Part shown: positions 9,244 to 17,976 of the stretch, piece by piece
Layout of the letters: every line of letters starts with the position of its first letter
Numbering within the stretch: position 1 is the stretch's first letter
Source of the DNA: Gammaproteobacteria bacterium
Lineage (GTDB): Bacteria; Pseudomonadota; Gammaproteobacteria; GRL18
Reading direction: 5' to 3'
Assembly: GCA_026994225.1 (NCBI GenBank)
Contig: JALWRI010000005.1
Coordinates: 208,694-272,693, forward strand
Length of the DNA stretch: 64,000 nt
The notes under the pieces: model-generated
Told to the model about the DNA's origin: nothing
The model's database searches: none
Seen by the model: the letters and a program-made list of their open reading frames with translations, nothing else
Position numbers and translations under genes: made by a program

Positions 9244-9891
9244 ATGTTACCAAATTTTCCCCTTATGGATATGCTATATAATTATTACACTGCCTGCACA
9301 TGCTCTTTGAGTGATGTATTTTTTATTATTTTGGCTTATCTATTTGGCTCTATCTCCACAGCTATTCTAGTTTGTAAGATTTTTTCTTTACCTGATCCCC
9401 GTACTTTTGGCTCACAAAACCCAGGAGCAACCAATGTACTCCGTCTGGGTAATAAAAAAGCAGCAATCCTCACTTTATGTGGTGATGTATTAAAAGGTTT
9501 TATTCCTGTTTATCTCTGTGCATATATGCAATCCCATTCCCTTATTTTAGCTTTAGTTGCCTATGCAGCGTTTTTAGGTCATCTTTATCCTGTTTTCTTT
9601 CATTTTAAAGGGGGTAAGGGAGTGGCTACCGCCTTAGGCGTCATCTCTGCCCTTTCTCTCAAAATAGCATTAATGCTTCTTATTACCTGGCTAGTGATTG
9701 CACTTGGCTTTCGTCTTTCTTCTCTGGCTGCATTATTAAGTGCCTTTTGTGCGCCTGTCTATTTTTACCTTTTTAGTCATCAACCTATCTATTGGTTACT
9801 CAGTATTGCCATTTCCATTCTTTTAATTTGGCGACACCGCACTAATATTGATAACCTTTTGAATAAAAACGAAACTAAAATCAATCCCTAA
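9244..9891 (+). CDS. plsY: Glycerol-3-phosphate acyltransferase PlsY
   Basis: Inner-membrane enzyme that acylates glycerol-3-phosphate from acyl-phosphate, the first step of phospholipid synthesis. Conserved blocks are [34 protein letters not shown] and [15 protein letters not shown]. About five membrane segments are visible. The exact start is uncertain: ATG 9244 is used, but ATG 9265 or 9271 would also do and none has a clear ribosome-binding site. The 3' end overlaps convergent tsaD by 11 bases. Divergence from folB and closeness to tsaD are conserved in gammaproteobacteria. Confidence 0.9.
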   Translation: MLPNFPLMDMLYNYYTACTCSLSDVFFIILAYLFGSISTAILVCKIFSLPDPRTFGSQNPGATNVLRLGNKKAAILTLCGDVLKGFIPVYLCAYMQSHSLILALVAYAAFLGHLYPVFFHFKGGKGVATALGVISALSLKIALMLLITWLVIALGFRLSSLAALLSAFCAPVYFYLFSHQPIYWLLSIAISILLIWRHRTNIDNLLNKNETKINP

Positions 9892-10909
9892 ACGGCACGT
9901 CTGATAAATCTTCTAATGACCAACGGGGTTTTATCACAAAGGGGCTACTTTGCCGCTGTTGCTGTTGATATTGTAAATAGCCTGCATATGCAATCATTGC
10001 CCCATTATCGGTACATAATGCCTGTTCTGGATAATACACCTTTACTTGTTGTATTTTTGCCCAGCTTATTAAATCAGCCCGTAATTTTTTATTAGCACTC
10101 ACTCCTCCGGCTAAAACTAAACGTTCATATTTTGTGTATTGTAATGCCCGTTTACACTTTATTAATAAGGTATCAATCACTGCTTGTTGAAACGCATAGG
10201 CAATATCAGCTAAATCCTGTTCTGATTGAGAACTGCTATACCATGCTGTACGAACTGCTGTTTTTAAACCACTAAAACTAAAATCCAGCCCAGGTCTATT
10301 GACCATAGGACGAGGAAAAGTAAAGACTCCAGCTCTTCCCTGCATCGCTTTAGCTGCTAAAAGAGGCCCTCCTGGATAGGCTAAACCTAATAATTTTGCT
10401 GTTTTATCAAAAGCCTCTCCTACTGCATCATCTAATGATTCTCCCAAAATATAATAGCTTCGCCAGGCCTTTACATCCACTAATAAGGTATGCCCTCCTG
10501 AAATAAGCAATGCGACAAAAGGATATGTTAATGTACTATCAGCTAAAAAAGCCGCCATTAAATGCCCCTCCATATGATGTATTCCTAAAGCCGGAATACC
10601 TAAACGCCATGCTAAAGCCTGTGCTATACTGCTTCCTACCATTAACGCACCCATTAAACCAGGGCCTGTCGTATAAGCAATCGCTGACAGTTCAGATAAT
10701 GCAATACCCGTTTCATCCAATGTTTGTAAAATCAAAGGACTGAGTTTACGAATATGATCCCGAGAAGCCAGTTCAGGAACAACCCCTCCATACTCTGCAT
10801 GTAATGCCGTTTGTGAATAAACCTTATCTAATAACAAGCCTTTTTTTTGGTGGTAAATAGCAACACCGGTTTCATCACAAGAACTTTCTATTCCTAAAAT
10901 TATTACCAT
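9881..10909 (-). CDS. tsaD: tRNA N6-adenosine threonylcarbamoyltransferase TsaD
   Basis: Transfers threonylcarbamoyl to A37 of ANN-decoding tRNAs, working with TsaB and TsaE (not in the window). The 342 residues match the family. Motifs: [16 protein letters not shown] at the N-terminus, metal-binding HHMEGH (about residues 111–116), [38 protein letters not shown], and [12 protein letters not shown] near the C-terminus with [12 protein letters not shown]. It is divergent from rpsU, the usual gammaproteobacterial arrangement. Confidence 0.96.
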   Translation of the reverse strand: MVIILGIESSCDETGVAIYHQKKGLLLDKVYSQTALHAEYGGVVPELASRDHIRKLSPLILQTLDETGIALSELSAIAYTTGPGLMGALMVGSSIAQALAWRLGIPALGIHHMEGHLMAAFLADSTLTYPFVALLISGGHTLLVDVKAWRSYYILGESLDDAVGEAFDKTAKLLGLAYPGGPLLAAKAMQGRAGVFTFPRPMVNRPGLDFSFSGLKTAVRTAWYSSSQSEQDLADIAYAFQQAVIDTLLIKCKRALQYTKYERLVLAGGVSANKKLRADLISWAKIQQVKVYYPEQALCTDNGAMIAYAGYLQYQQQQRQSSPFVIKPRWSLEDLSDVPFRD

Positions 10910-11010
10910 AAAAACCTTTGCATTTATTTTTACTACAAGTATAATTGGCAGTTTTTAATATTTATGTAAGCACTATACTATTTTTATTTATAACGTAAAG
11001 AGGATTATAC

Positions 11011-11226
11011 ATGCCCACGGTAAAAATCAAAGACAATGAACCATTTGACGTAGCACTTCGTCGCTTTAAACGCTCTTGTGAAAAAGCAGGGATTTTATCT
11101 GAAGTTCGTCGCCGTGAGCATTACGAAAAACCGACATCTGTACGTAAACGTAAAAATGCTGCCGCAGTAAAACGTTGGCAAAAAAAGATACATCGTGAAC
11201 AATTACGTTTAAAACGTTTATATTAA
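11011..11226 (+). CDS. rpsU: 30S ribosomal protein S21
   Basis: Small-subunit protein involved in translation initiation, 71 residues, highly basic. The sequence [20 protein letters not shown] and the arginine-rich C-terminus are diagnostic. A strong AAGAGGA lies 8 bases before the ATG. First gene of the rpsU–dnaG macromolecular-synthesis unit; the usual third gene rpoD is not found downstream. Confidence 0.97.
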   Translation: MPTVKIKDNEPFDVALRRFKRSCEKAGILSEVRRREHYEKPTSVRKRKNAAAVKRWQKKIHREQLRLKRLY

Positions 11227-11313
11227 ACCTCTTTACCGATATGTTATAAGTTTGTCAAAAGGGTTACGCAACAAGTCAATACCCTAGTAATATATTAAAT
11301 TATTAATGCTTCT

Positions 11314-13065
11314 ATGGCTGGACATATCCCCCCCCAATTCATTGAAGCATTATTACAACGTATTAATATTCTGGATGTCATCACCGATCGTATCGAATTA
11401 AAAAAAGCCGGACGTGAATATACTGCCTGCTGTCCTTTTCATAGTGAAAAAACCCCTTCTTTTACCGTTAGTCCACAAAAACAGTTTTACCATTGTTTTG
11501 GCTGTGGAGCGCATGGTAATAGTATTCGATTTTTAATGGAATATGAAAATCAGTCCTTTGTAGAAGCTGTCACTGAATTAGCCCAGTTAGCTAGTATGCC
11601 TATTCCACAAGCTCACTCTCAAGAGACAGTTATACCTGATTATCAACCCCTTTATACCCTTATGGAACAGGCAAATACCTACTTCCAACAGCAATTACGT
11701 CAACCCTTTGCACACGCTGCCGTTGCCTATCTAAAAAAACGGGGGATTAGCGGCCACATTGCTAAACATTATCAAATAGGTTACGCACCTGCCGGCTGGG
11801 ATAATCTCCTTAACTTGTTAGGTAATAATGAACAACGCCGCCAACAATTACTCCAATGTGGATTAATCATAGCAAAAGAACAGAACAAGGGTTATTACGA
11901 TCGTTTCCGCCATCGTATCATTTTCCCCATCCGTAATGTCAGAGGAAAAACCATTGGATTTGGAGGACGTGTACTCGATGATAATAAACCTAAATACCTT
12001 AATTCTCCTGAAACTCCTTTATTTCAAAAAGGGAAAGAGCTATACGGACTTTTTGAAGCCCAACAAAAACAACGACAGCTTTCACAAATTTTACTTGTAG
12101 AAGGGTATATGGATACCATTGTTCTAGCACAATATGGTTTTTATCAAACTGTTGCAACATTAGGTACGGCAACCACTAGCGATCATTTACAACGATTATT
12201 CCGTCTTGCCGATGATATTGTTTTTTGTTTTGATGGCGATAAAGCAGGACGAAAAGCAGCATGGCGAGCATTAGAAAATTCCTTACCCTTATTAAATGAT
12301 AAAATAACAACTCGCTATATGTTCTTACCTGAAAAGGAAGATCCTGATTCGCTTATTCAATCACAAGGAGCAAATACATTCCAAACTCTTATTCATCATG
12401 CTGTACCTTTTTCCCGTTTCTTTTTTATTTACTTACAACAAGGTATTCAATTAGACAGTTTAGAAGGGCAGGCTCGATTTGCACAACAAGCTCGTATCCT
12501 CTTAAATAAAATGCCTGATAGCATACTAAAACAGCAAATGATTCAACGTTTAACTAAAATTACTCAAATAAAACAACAACAACTTGGACTACATACCTCC
12601 TTGCCACCTGCTTCGACAAAAAAGCTCTCTACCTATCCACCTAAAAATTCCCATACAATAGGAAACATCACACCTATCCACAAAATTATTCGCTATTTGC
12701 TTAATTATCCCTATTTGGCAAAATATTACCCTCAATATGATGTTTTACAAAAATTAAACCTTCCAGCCTCTAAGCTGTTATCTGAATTATTACAATTATT
12801 ATCTCATCAACCTGACTTAAATACTGCCAGTATTATTGAGCATTGGCAAAATACCCCAGAACAACATTATTTAGAAAAACTTGCAATAGAACCCCTTGCC
12901 TTTGATAATATTGATAGCATTGAACAAGATTTTCATGATTTATTTGCTTTATTAAAGAGACAATACCAAGAAAAACAAATAGATAGCCTATTACAAAAAG
13001 AAAAACAACAAGGCTTAAATGATGAAGAAAGAAAGCAGCTTATGATATTCCTTACTACACGCTAA
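11314..13065 (+). CDS. dnaG: DNA primase
   Basis: Synthesises RNA primers at the replication fork and binds DnaB. The 583 residues have the full domain order. The zinc-binding domain (CCPFHSEKTPSFTVSPQKQF followed by CFGCG) spans about residues 35–70. The RNA polymerase core includes FPIRNVRGKTIGFGGR, and the TOPRIM domain has VEGYMDTIVLAQYG and DGDKAGRKAA (about residues 250–320). The C-terminal region is predicted helical and should bind DnaB; it contains a Pro/Ser/Thr-rich linker near residues 430–450. No ribosome-binding site is obvious before the ATG. Confidence 0.96.
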   Translation: MAGHIPPQFIEALLQRINILDVITDRIELKKAGREYTACCPFHSEKTPSFTVSPQKQFYHCFGCGAHGNSIRFLMEYENQSFVEAVTELAQLASMPIPQAHSQETVIPDYQPLYTLMEQANTYFQQQLRQPFAHAAVAYLKKRGISGHIAKHYQIGYAPAGWDNLLNLLGNNEQRRQQLLQCGLIIAKEQNKGYYDRFRHRIIFPIRNVRGKTIGFGGRVLDDNKPKYLNSPETPLFQKGKELYGLFEAQQKQRQLSQILLVEGYMDTIVLAQYGFYQTVATLGTATTSDHLQRLFRLADDIVFCFDGDKAGRKAAWRALENSLPLLNDKITTRYMFLPEKEDPDSLIQSQGANTFQTLIHHAVPFSRFFFIYLQQGIQLDSLEGQARFAQQARILLNKMPDSILKQQMIQRLTKITQIKQQQLGLHTSLPPASTKKLSTYPPKNSHTIGNITPIHKIIRYLLNYPYLAKYYPQYDVLQKLNLPASKLLSELLQLLSHQPDLNTASIIEHWQNTPEQHYLEKLAIEPLAFDNIDSIEQDFHDLFALLKRQYQEKQIDSLLQKEKQQGLNDEERKQLMIFLTTR

Positions 13066-13080
13066 GTTAAAGAGACTTTT

Positions 13081-14007
13081 ATGTCTAAATATGAAAATAT
13101 GCCTAAATCCGCTTTAATCATCATTTCTACTTGGCAACGCCGTAGCAGTGCTGGATATTTTATTCTCAGTATTTTATTTTTAAGTGTCATTGCTATTATT
13201 TTACAAACTACTACGCTCGAATACGCTCATCTACATTTGAATAATTATCTTTATCTATTAGCTATTATGTGGTTACCCTTTCTTATTGATGCGCTTTATC
13301 ATTTTATTTCCTATCCTCAATATAGCAAAAAGAATTTTAGGCATTTATTTTGGATGATAGTGTTTCCCCCAGCAAAAATGATCACTCCTTTACCTTTAAA
13401 ACCAACATTAATCTGGCTACCTACATTAGGATGGAAAGTCAAAAATCATGCTTTAAGCAAATATTTACATCAACTTTTTAACCAACCTATGTTGATTATT
13501 GCTTTACTTATTCTTCCTGTTTTATTGATAGAAGTATTTTTTACTCAATATGTTACACTATATCCTGTTTTGGCCAATCTATTATTAGTAGGTACTGCCT
13601 TTATATGGTTAGCCTTTACGATAGAATTTCTACTAAAATTTTCCACCGCAGACAGTAAATTATTTTTTTGTATTGAAAACTTTATTAACCTTGCTATTAT
13701 TTTATTGCCTCTACTAGCGTTTTTACGTGGATTACGCATCATACGTATTATCACCCCTTTTTTAAAACACACCACCTTGCTCAAAACGGTACGAGTCATG
13801 CGTTTACGTGGCGTTTTTATTAAAATGTATCGGGGATTATTAGCACTAAAGTCTATTCAAATATTACTCGAAAAACTCAGTAGTCAAGAAGACTTATTAC
13901 AACAATTAAAAATTCAGCATACAGACAAAATACAAGAACTACATGCTTTGGAAAAACGTATTAATGAATTAGAAAGCAGCATTGCAAAAAAAAGTAATAC
14001 GTTATAA
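13081..14007 (+). CDS. Membrane protein with S4-like voltage-sensor helix and C-terminal coiled coil
   Basis: 308-residue inner-membrane protein, not assigned to a named family with certainty. It has about five or six hydrophobic segments (roughly residues 22–42, 53–76, 137–155, 163–186 and 195–216). These are followed by a stretch with arginines every third residue (RGLRIIRI, then LLKTVRVMRLRG), resembling the S4 helix and S4–S5 linker of voltage-gated ion channels. The last ~50 residues are a heptad-rich coiled coil. I see no P-loop selectivity filter, so it may be a voltage-sensor-type protein or a divergent channel. It is 15 bases after dnaG with AGAG before its ATG. Confidence 0.6.
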   Translation: MSKYENMPKSALIIISTWQRRSSAGYFILSILFLSVIAIILQTTTLEYAHLHLNNYLYLLAIMWLPFLIDALYHFISYPQYSKKNFRHLFWMIVFPPAKMITPLPLKPTLIWLPTLGWKVKNHALSKYLHQLFNQPMLIIALLILPVLLIEVFFTQYVTLYPVLANLLLVGTAFIWLAFTIEFLLKFSTADSKLFFCIENFINLAIILLPLLAFLRGLRIIRIITPFLKHTTLLKTVRVMRLRGVFIKMYRGLLALKSIQILLEKLSSQEDLLQQLKIQHTDKIQELHALEKRINELESSIAKKSNTL

Positions 14008-14025
14008 GTATTCAATACAATTATC

Positions 14026-14724
14026 TTATTCCCAAATACATTGTTCCCCTGTTTGTTTTTTTAATAATGCAACATATTGCTGATGAGCTTTTAACTCCTC
14101 CTTATTAGCATAAATCACTTTGGTTTTTATCGCAGACTGTGATGTAGATGTCCCATTAGACATCGTTTCATGCTCTTTTGTATCAAAATCCAAAGCTAAT
14201 TTGACTTGCCCCCCCGTCATGGCTAAATACACTTTAGCCAGGATTTGTGCATCTAATAATGCCCCATGTAATGTACGAGAAGTATTATCAATATTATAGC
14301 GTTTACATAAGGCATCCAGGTTATTACGTTGACCAGGATGTTTAAGACGTGCCATAACCAGGGTATCTTCTATCGTGCAATAATCGGTTAATGTAGTATA
14401 GTGCTTTTTTAACAATGCTAATTCATGGTTAATAAAGCCTACATCAAATGGAGCATTATGAATAATTAGCTGTGCACCTTGTAAATATGCCATGAATTTT
14501 TCATCTATATCATAAAAATGAGGCTTATCTTGTAAAAATTCATTACTAATCCCATGTACTTCTATTGCTTTAGCATCAATATTGCGATCGGGATTTAAGT
14601 ACAGATGAAAATCATTACCGGTTAATTTACGATTGACTAATTCAACACAACCAATTTCAATAATACGATGCCCTTCTTTGGGTTCTAAACCTGTCGTTTC
14701 TGTATCTAATACAATTTGCCGCAT
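14026..14724 (-). CDS. dnaQ: DNA polymerase III epsilon subunit (proofreading exonuclease)
   Basis: 3'-5' exonuclease of the replicative polymerase. The ExoI motif is LDTETTGL (residues 6–13), ExoII is LIIHNAPFDVGFINHEL, and ExoIII carries the His and Asp in LHGALLDAQILAKVY. The C-terminal tail (residues 185–232) should bind the alpha subunit. The length of 232 residues is normal. It lies 35 bases downstream of rnhA on the same strand; the E. coli pair is divergent, but a tandem order is also seen. Confidence 0.95.
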   Translation of the reverse strand: MRQIVLDTETTGLEPKEGHRIIEIGCVELVNRKLTGNDFHLYLNPDRNIDAKAIEVHGISNEFLQDKPHFYDIDEKFMAYLQGAQLIIHNAPFDVGFINHELALLKKHYTTLTDYCTIEDTLVMARLKHPGQRNNLDALCKRYNIDNTSRTLHGALLDAQILAKVYLAMTGGQVKLALDFDTKEHETMSNGTSTSQSAIKTKVIYANKEELKAHQQYVALLKKQTGEQCIWE

Positions 14725-14759
14725 CTATTTGTCCTTATTATGTTATAACCATTCATCAC

Positions 14760-15215
14760 TTATTCGATAATGTCAGATAATTCATCAATCCCACGATTTG
14801 CTAATTCATCAACCCGTTCATTTTCTATATGCCCAGAATGCCCTTTTACCCATAACCAGGTTACATCATGCTGTTGTGCAAGGGTATCGAGTTGTTGCCA
14901 TAGATCAGCATTTTTTACTGTTTTTTTAGCTGCTGTTTTCCAATTTCTTTGTTTCCAGGCTTTGATCCATTCAGTAATTCCTTTACGCACATATTGCGAA
15001 TCAGTAGTAAGCGTTACGTTACAAGAATGTTTTAATGCTTGTAAGCCCTCAATAGCAGCTTGTAACTCCATGCGATTATTCGTCGTTTTTTGTTCTCCCC
15101 CCCATAATTCTTTTTCATGTTCTCCCATCCTTAATAATGCGCCCCATCCTCCTTTACCTGGATTTCCTCTACACGCTCCATCAGTAAATATTTCTACTTG
15201 TTGTTTTAGTGCCAT
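14760..15215 (-). CDS. rnhA: Ribonuclease HI
   Basis: Degrades RNA in RNA–DNA hybrids. All four acidic catalytic residues are in place: D in [14 protein letters not shown] in [11 protein letters not shown] in [11 protein letters not shown] and D in [10 protein letters not shown], together with the His loop WVKGHSGH. The length of 151 residues matches the E. coli enzyme. It sits between a methyltransferase gene and dnaQ, the conserved mltD–(gloB)–methyltransferase–rnhA–dnaQ neighbourhood. Confidence 0.96.
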   Translation of the reverse strand: MALKQQVEIFTDGACRGNPGKGGWGALLRMGEHEKELWGGEQKTTNNRMELQAAIEGLQALKHSCNVTLTTDSQYVRKGITEWIKAWKQRNWKTAAKKTVKNADLWQQLDTLAQQHDVTWLWVKGHSGHIENERVDELANRGIDELSDIIE

Positions 15216-15227
15216 TTTAATACTTTC

Positions 15228-15986
15228 CTATATTGACGATTCAGCCATACCCTGAAAAGAGGCATCAAATGCTGACATTGAAAACAACGGATGCACGGGA
15301 GTTGTTTCTTTACGTGCTAACAATAAATATCCAGAGGTAAAAATCGGCCAATAGCGTTCCCCTATTTTTTCTATAAAACGTAATCGTTGCAGTATGTTAG
15401 CCTGATTAACAGGCGGTACAAAAAAATAAGGTTGAAACACAACAGGATTTAAGTTTTGCATCCGTAACCAATCCATAAGTTGTTTATAATGAATAAAATA
15501 ACTATCAGATAAATATTGATTTTTTTTAGAAAACCCCATTAATTGCTTAATCCGCCATAGACTCATTGGATTAAAACCAAGAATAATAACGTATCCATAT
15601 CCCCTGACGATCCGAGCAACCTCTTTTAGTATGCTATGCTGTTGTGTAGAAATATCTAATGTATGAGGTAATAATACCAAATCTACCGACTCTGACTTCA
15701 AAGGAAGATGGATACCATCATAATAAAAAGTATTTTCTGCATGATGTAACCATTTATTTGAACAAATGCCAAAAAAATGGTAGCGTAGCAAGGAATCGGC
15801 TAATAGATTGCGCTGATATGCACCGCTTAATTGTACTGCATAATAACCAGCAAGATGACGGAGTACAGAATGAATATGTACCATTTCCAGGTCAAATACA
15901 AAATTACCTAAAGGAGTATTATACCATCTTTGCAACTGTTTCCATGATGCATCGGTATGTTTAAAACGATTAAAAGGGATTAACAT
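15228..15986 (-). CDS. SAM-dependent methyltransferase-like protein (YafS-type)
   Basis: Class I methyltransferase-like protein, 252 residues from ATG 15986; a TTG at 16022 would add 12 residues. It has the architecture of the methyltransferase found between gloB and rnhA in gammaproteobacteria: an N-terminal WYNTPLGNFVFDLE segment, a LPLKSESVDLVLLPHTLD motif (motif II/III region) and an EVARIVRGYGYVIILGFNP motif. The glycine-rich SAM loop is weak (QLSGAYQRN instead of G-x-G-x-G). The substrate is unknown. Its stop is 13 bases before the rnhA start. Confidence 0.72.
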   Translation of the reverse strand: MLIPFNRFKHTDASWKQLQRWYNTPLGNFVFDLEMVHIHSVLRHLAGYYAVQLSGAYQRNLLADSLLRYHFFGICSNKWLHHAENTFYYDGIHLPLKSESVDLVLLPHTLDISTQQHSILKEVARIVRGYGYVIILGFNPMSLWRIKQLMGFSKKNQYLSDSYFIHYKQLMDWLRMQNLNPVVFQPYFFVPPVNQANILQRLRFIEKIGERYWPIFTSGYLLLARKETTPVHPLFSMSAFDASFQGMAESSI

Positions 15987-16035
15987 ACGATAAAAAATAC
16001 TATTACTCCACAACCTAACCAATAATTATTCTCTT

Positions 16036-17484
16036 ATGCAAGTATACACCACCTATAGATACGCTCCTTTGTACCTATGCTTTTTTATGCTCAGTGCTTG
16101 CAGTACTACACTGAGTTCTAAAAGGGATCATTATCTACCAAACCCTGCCCATGTCAAGACAACTCAAAATAAAAAAATGACCCACCTGGAAAATAAACAT
16201 AAGGTCATTTTACCCGATATAAAGCTCTTTACTAATAATGCCATTCATCAAATACTTGAAACGCCCGTATCTTCTAAACAAAATACCTTCATTGATCCTC
16301 CAGCTGATTTTCATTCACCTCTTACACTTTGGGAACAAATACAACAGGATCTACAACTACAACGTTATTATCAACATCCACAAGTAGATCACTATTATCA
16401 ATATTATTTAAAAAATAAACGTCATATACAACAAAGTAGTGAACGGGCAGAACCGATATTACATTTGATATACCAACAATTACACAAAAAACAACTGCCG
16501 GCTGAATTACTCCTGTTACCTATTATTGAAAGCAGTTATTCCCCTTTAGCTCATTCACCTAATGGTGCTGCTGGAATATGGCAATTTATGCCTGCTACAG
16601 GGAAAAACTATGGCTTGATACAAAATTATTGGTATGATGCACGGTATAATATTGATTTAGCCAGTCGTGCCGCTTTTAATTATTTAACCTATTTATATCA
16701 ACATTTTAATCACAACTGGTTATTAGCGTTAGCAGCATATAATGCTGGAGAAGGACGAGTAAGAAAAGCAATCAAAAATAATCAACGCCAACATAAAGCA
16801 ACTGACTTTTGGCATTTATCCTTGCCCACAGAAACACGTCAATACGTCCCAAAATTATTGGCTTTAAGTAAACTTTTACAACAACATGGCAATTACTTTT
16901 ATCCTATACCCAACAACCCCTACCTCAGTATGGTGAAAACTAAACATTGGATTTTAATTGATACCTTAATCCGTAAACTAAATTTATCCAAAGCTGCTTT
17001 TTTATATCTCAATCCAGGTATCAAAACAGGTATTATCCCTAAAAATATTTCGTTATTATTACCCCATAACAAAGCAAAACAATTTCGCATACAACAGTCT
17101 GAATTACTCTTGGCTCATAATGGATATTGGCGACAATATACAGTAAAAAAAGGGGATACCTTAGGCCAAATTGCTCGCTATCACCATAGTAAAGTTAGCT
17201 GGATAAAAGCCAGCAATCAACTTGCTTCCAGCCATATTCGTATTGGTCAAAAATTACTAATTCCTAATACTTTACCCAAAAATAATACCCTATTAAAATC
17301 CCAAAAACGCCAAAAAAAAGCGCAAGGATTACCGCAACACTATAGAGAATATATAGTACAAAATGGCGATACTCTATGGCACATAGCAAGAAAACATCAA
17401 GTTAATGTAGAAGCATTAAAACGTTGGAATAAATTATCAGATAAACGCTATTTACAACCAGGGCAAAAATTACTTATTTATTAA
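16036..17484 (+). CDS. mltD: Membrane-bound lytic murein transglycosylase D
   Basis: Outer-membrane lipoprotein that cleaves peptidoglycan. The N-terminal signal ends in the lipobox LSAC (about residues 19–22). The SLT domain has catalytic E165 in LPIIESSYSP, then GAAGIWQFMPATGKNYGL and LALAAYNAGEGRV. Two LysM domains follow (about residues 366–411 and 437–482), each with a V-x-x-GDTL-x-x-IA pattern. The C-terminal LysM ends the protein. The length of 482 is typical. gloB, which usually separates mltD from the methyltransferase gene, is absent. Confidence 0.93.
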   Translation: MQVYTTYRYAPLYLCFFMLSACSTTLSSKRDHYLPNPAHVKTTQNKKMTHLENKHKVILPDIKLFTNNAIHQILETPVSSKQNTFIDPPADFHSPLTLWEQIQQDLQLQRYYQHPQVDHYYQYYLKNKRHIQQSSERAEPILHLIYQQLHKKQLPAELLLLPIIESSYSPLAHSPNGAAGIWQFMPATGKNYGLIQNYWYDARYNIDLASRAAFNYLTYLYQHFNHNWLLALAAYNAGEGRVRKAIKNNQRQHKATDFWHLSLPTETRQYVPKLLALSKLLQQHGNYFYPIPNNPYLSMVKTKHWILIDTLIRKLNLSKAAFLYLNPGIKTGIIPKNISLLLPHNKAKQFRIQQSELLLAHNGYWRQYTVKKGDTLGQIARYHHSKVSWIKASNQLASSHIRIGQKLLIPNTLPKNNTLLKSQKRQKKAQGLPQHYREYIVQNGDTLWHIARKHQVNVEALKRWNKLSDKRYLQPGQKLLIY

Positions 17485-17531
17485 AATATTCTGAAAAAGG
17501 GCAGAATACGATCCACCCTTATCCAAACTAG

Positions 17532-17547
17532 AAGAAAATATTTTCTT
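17532..17547. terminator. 16-base palindrome between convergent mltD and sulfur-globule-like gene
   Basis: AAGAAAATATTTTCTT is perfectly self-complementary and lies at the stop codon of the minus-strand gene, 48 bases after mltD. It could act as a weak bidirectional terminator or a protein site. It is AT-only in the core, so the fold is weak. Confidence 0.3.
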
Positions 17548-17875
17548 ACTTACTACTATCTGCCGATGCTGCCGGTGCTGCCGGTGCTGCCGGTGCTGGT
17601 GATTGAGGTAGCTGATAGTAAGGATTATAGCCATAGGCACTATAGGGATAGTAACCATAACCACCATAAGGATAATAAATTCCACCATAAGGATAATAAC
17701 CATTATAGGGATAATAACCACCACCATAATAAGGGGGAGGATAATAACCCCAAGGTCCATCCCAATCATCATCGAACCAATCAAAGGGATTCCACCAATT
17801 CCCCCACCACGCAAAAGAGGAGGAGGATACTACAGCGATACTTGCTGCAATCAGTAATTTAGAAGTCAATTTCAT
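17546..17875 (-). CDS. Exported Tyr/Gly/Pro/Trp-rich protein, candidate sulfur globule envelope protein
   Basis: 109-residue secreted protein. A clear signal peptide ends at SSFA (about residue 22). The mature part starts WWGNWWNPFDWFDDDWDGPW, continues as repeated YYPYGG/GYYPY units, and ends with an Ala-Pro repeat. This composition and the W-W/G-W-x-N-P-F-D pattern resemble sulfur globule proteins of purple sulfur bacteria and thiotrophic symbionts, which coat periplasmic sulfur. The homology is by composition and pattern only. GGGAG precedes the ATG. Upstream lie a sigma-70-type promoter and a perfect FNR-type box. Alternatives are a generic YP/GY-rich cell-envelope protein. Confidence 0.6.
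   Translation of the reverse strand: MKLTSKLLIAASIAVVSSSSFAWWGNWWNPFDWFDDDWDGPWGYYPPPYYGGGYYPYNGYYPYGGIYYPYGGYGYYPYSAYGYNPYYQLPQSPAPAAPAAPAASADSSK
17562..17597 (-). repeat. Tandem 9-base repeat encoding Ala-Pro-Ala units
   Basis: GCCGGTGCT occurs three times in tandem (17571–17597) with a one-base variant before it (17562–17570). In the minus-strand protein it encodes repeated Ala-Pro-Ala. Such in-frame tracts can change length by slippage without shifting the frame. Confidence 0.85.
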
Positions 17876-17903
17876 GATCTATACTCCCAATAAACAACAG
17901 GCC

Positions 17904-17940
17904 AGTAATATAATTATATTACTATAAAGCTAAAGATCAA
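17904..17940 (-). promoter_or_regulatory. Sigma-70-type promoter of the sulfur-globule-like gene with a 20-base palindrome over the -10
   Basis: Reading the minus strand, TTGATC (17940–17935) and a consensus TATAAT (17918–17913) are separated by 16 bases. The predicted start is near 17906. The -10 sits inside a perfect 20-base palindrome (17904–17923), AGTAATATAATTATATTACT, which may bind a dimeric regulator. Confidence 0.5.
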
Positions 17941-17958
17941 TTATTAATGTTTTAACTA

Positions 17959-17972
17959 TTGATCTAGATCAA
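17959..17972. promoter_or_regulatory. Perfect FNR-type box TTGATctagATCAA
   Basis: The 14-base palindrome matches the FNR/ANR consensus TTGAT-N4-ATCAA exactly. Its centre is about 60 bases before the predicted transcription start of the sulfur-globule-like gene, close to the -61.5 spacing of class I FNR/CRP activation. It lies just downstream of the sulfotransferase-like stop. Regulation by oxygen or redox state is inferred. Confidence 0.6.
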
Positions 17973-17976
17973 ATAA

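Noticed and set aside
14770..15255. 161-codon frame opposite rnhA
   Set aside because: Antisense shadow of rnhA, which has all catalytic residues.
17562..17730. Repeats considered as a CRISPR or satellite array
   Set aside because: Units are short, contiguous and in-frame with the coding sequence; they are protein repeats.
17470..17814. Open frame overlapping the sulfur-globule-like gene, Ile/Gly/Met-rich
   Set aside because: Another frame of the same repeated DNA; it has no signal peptide or ribosome-binding site.
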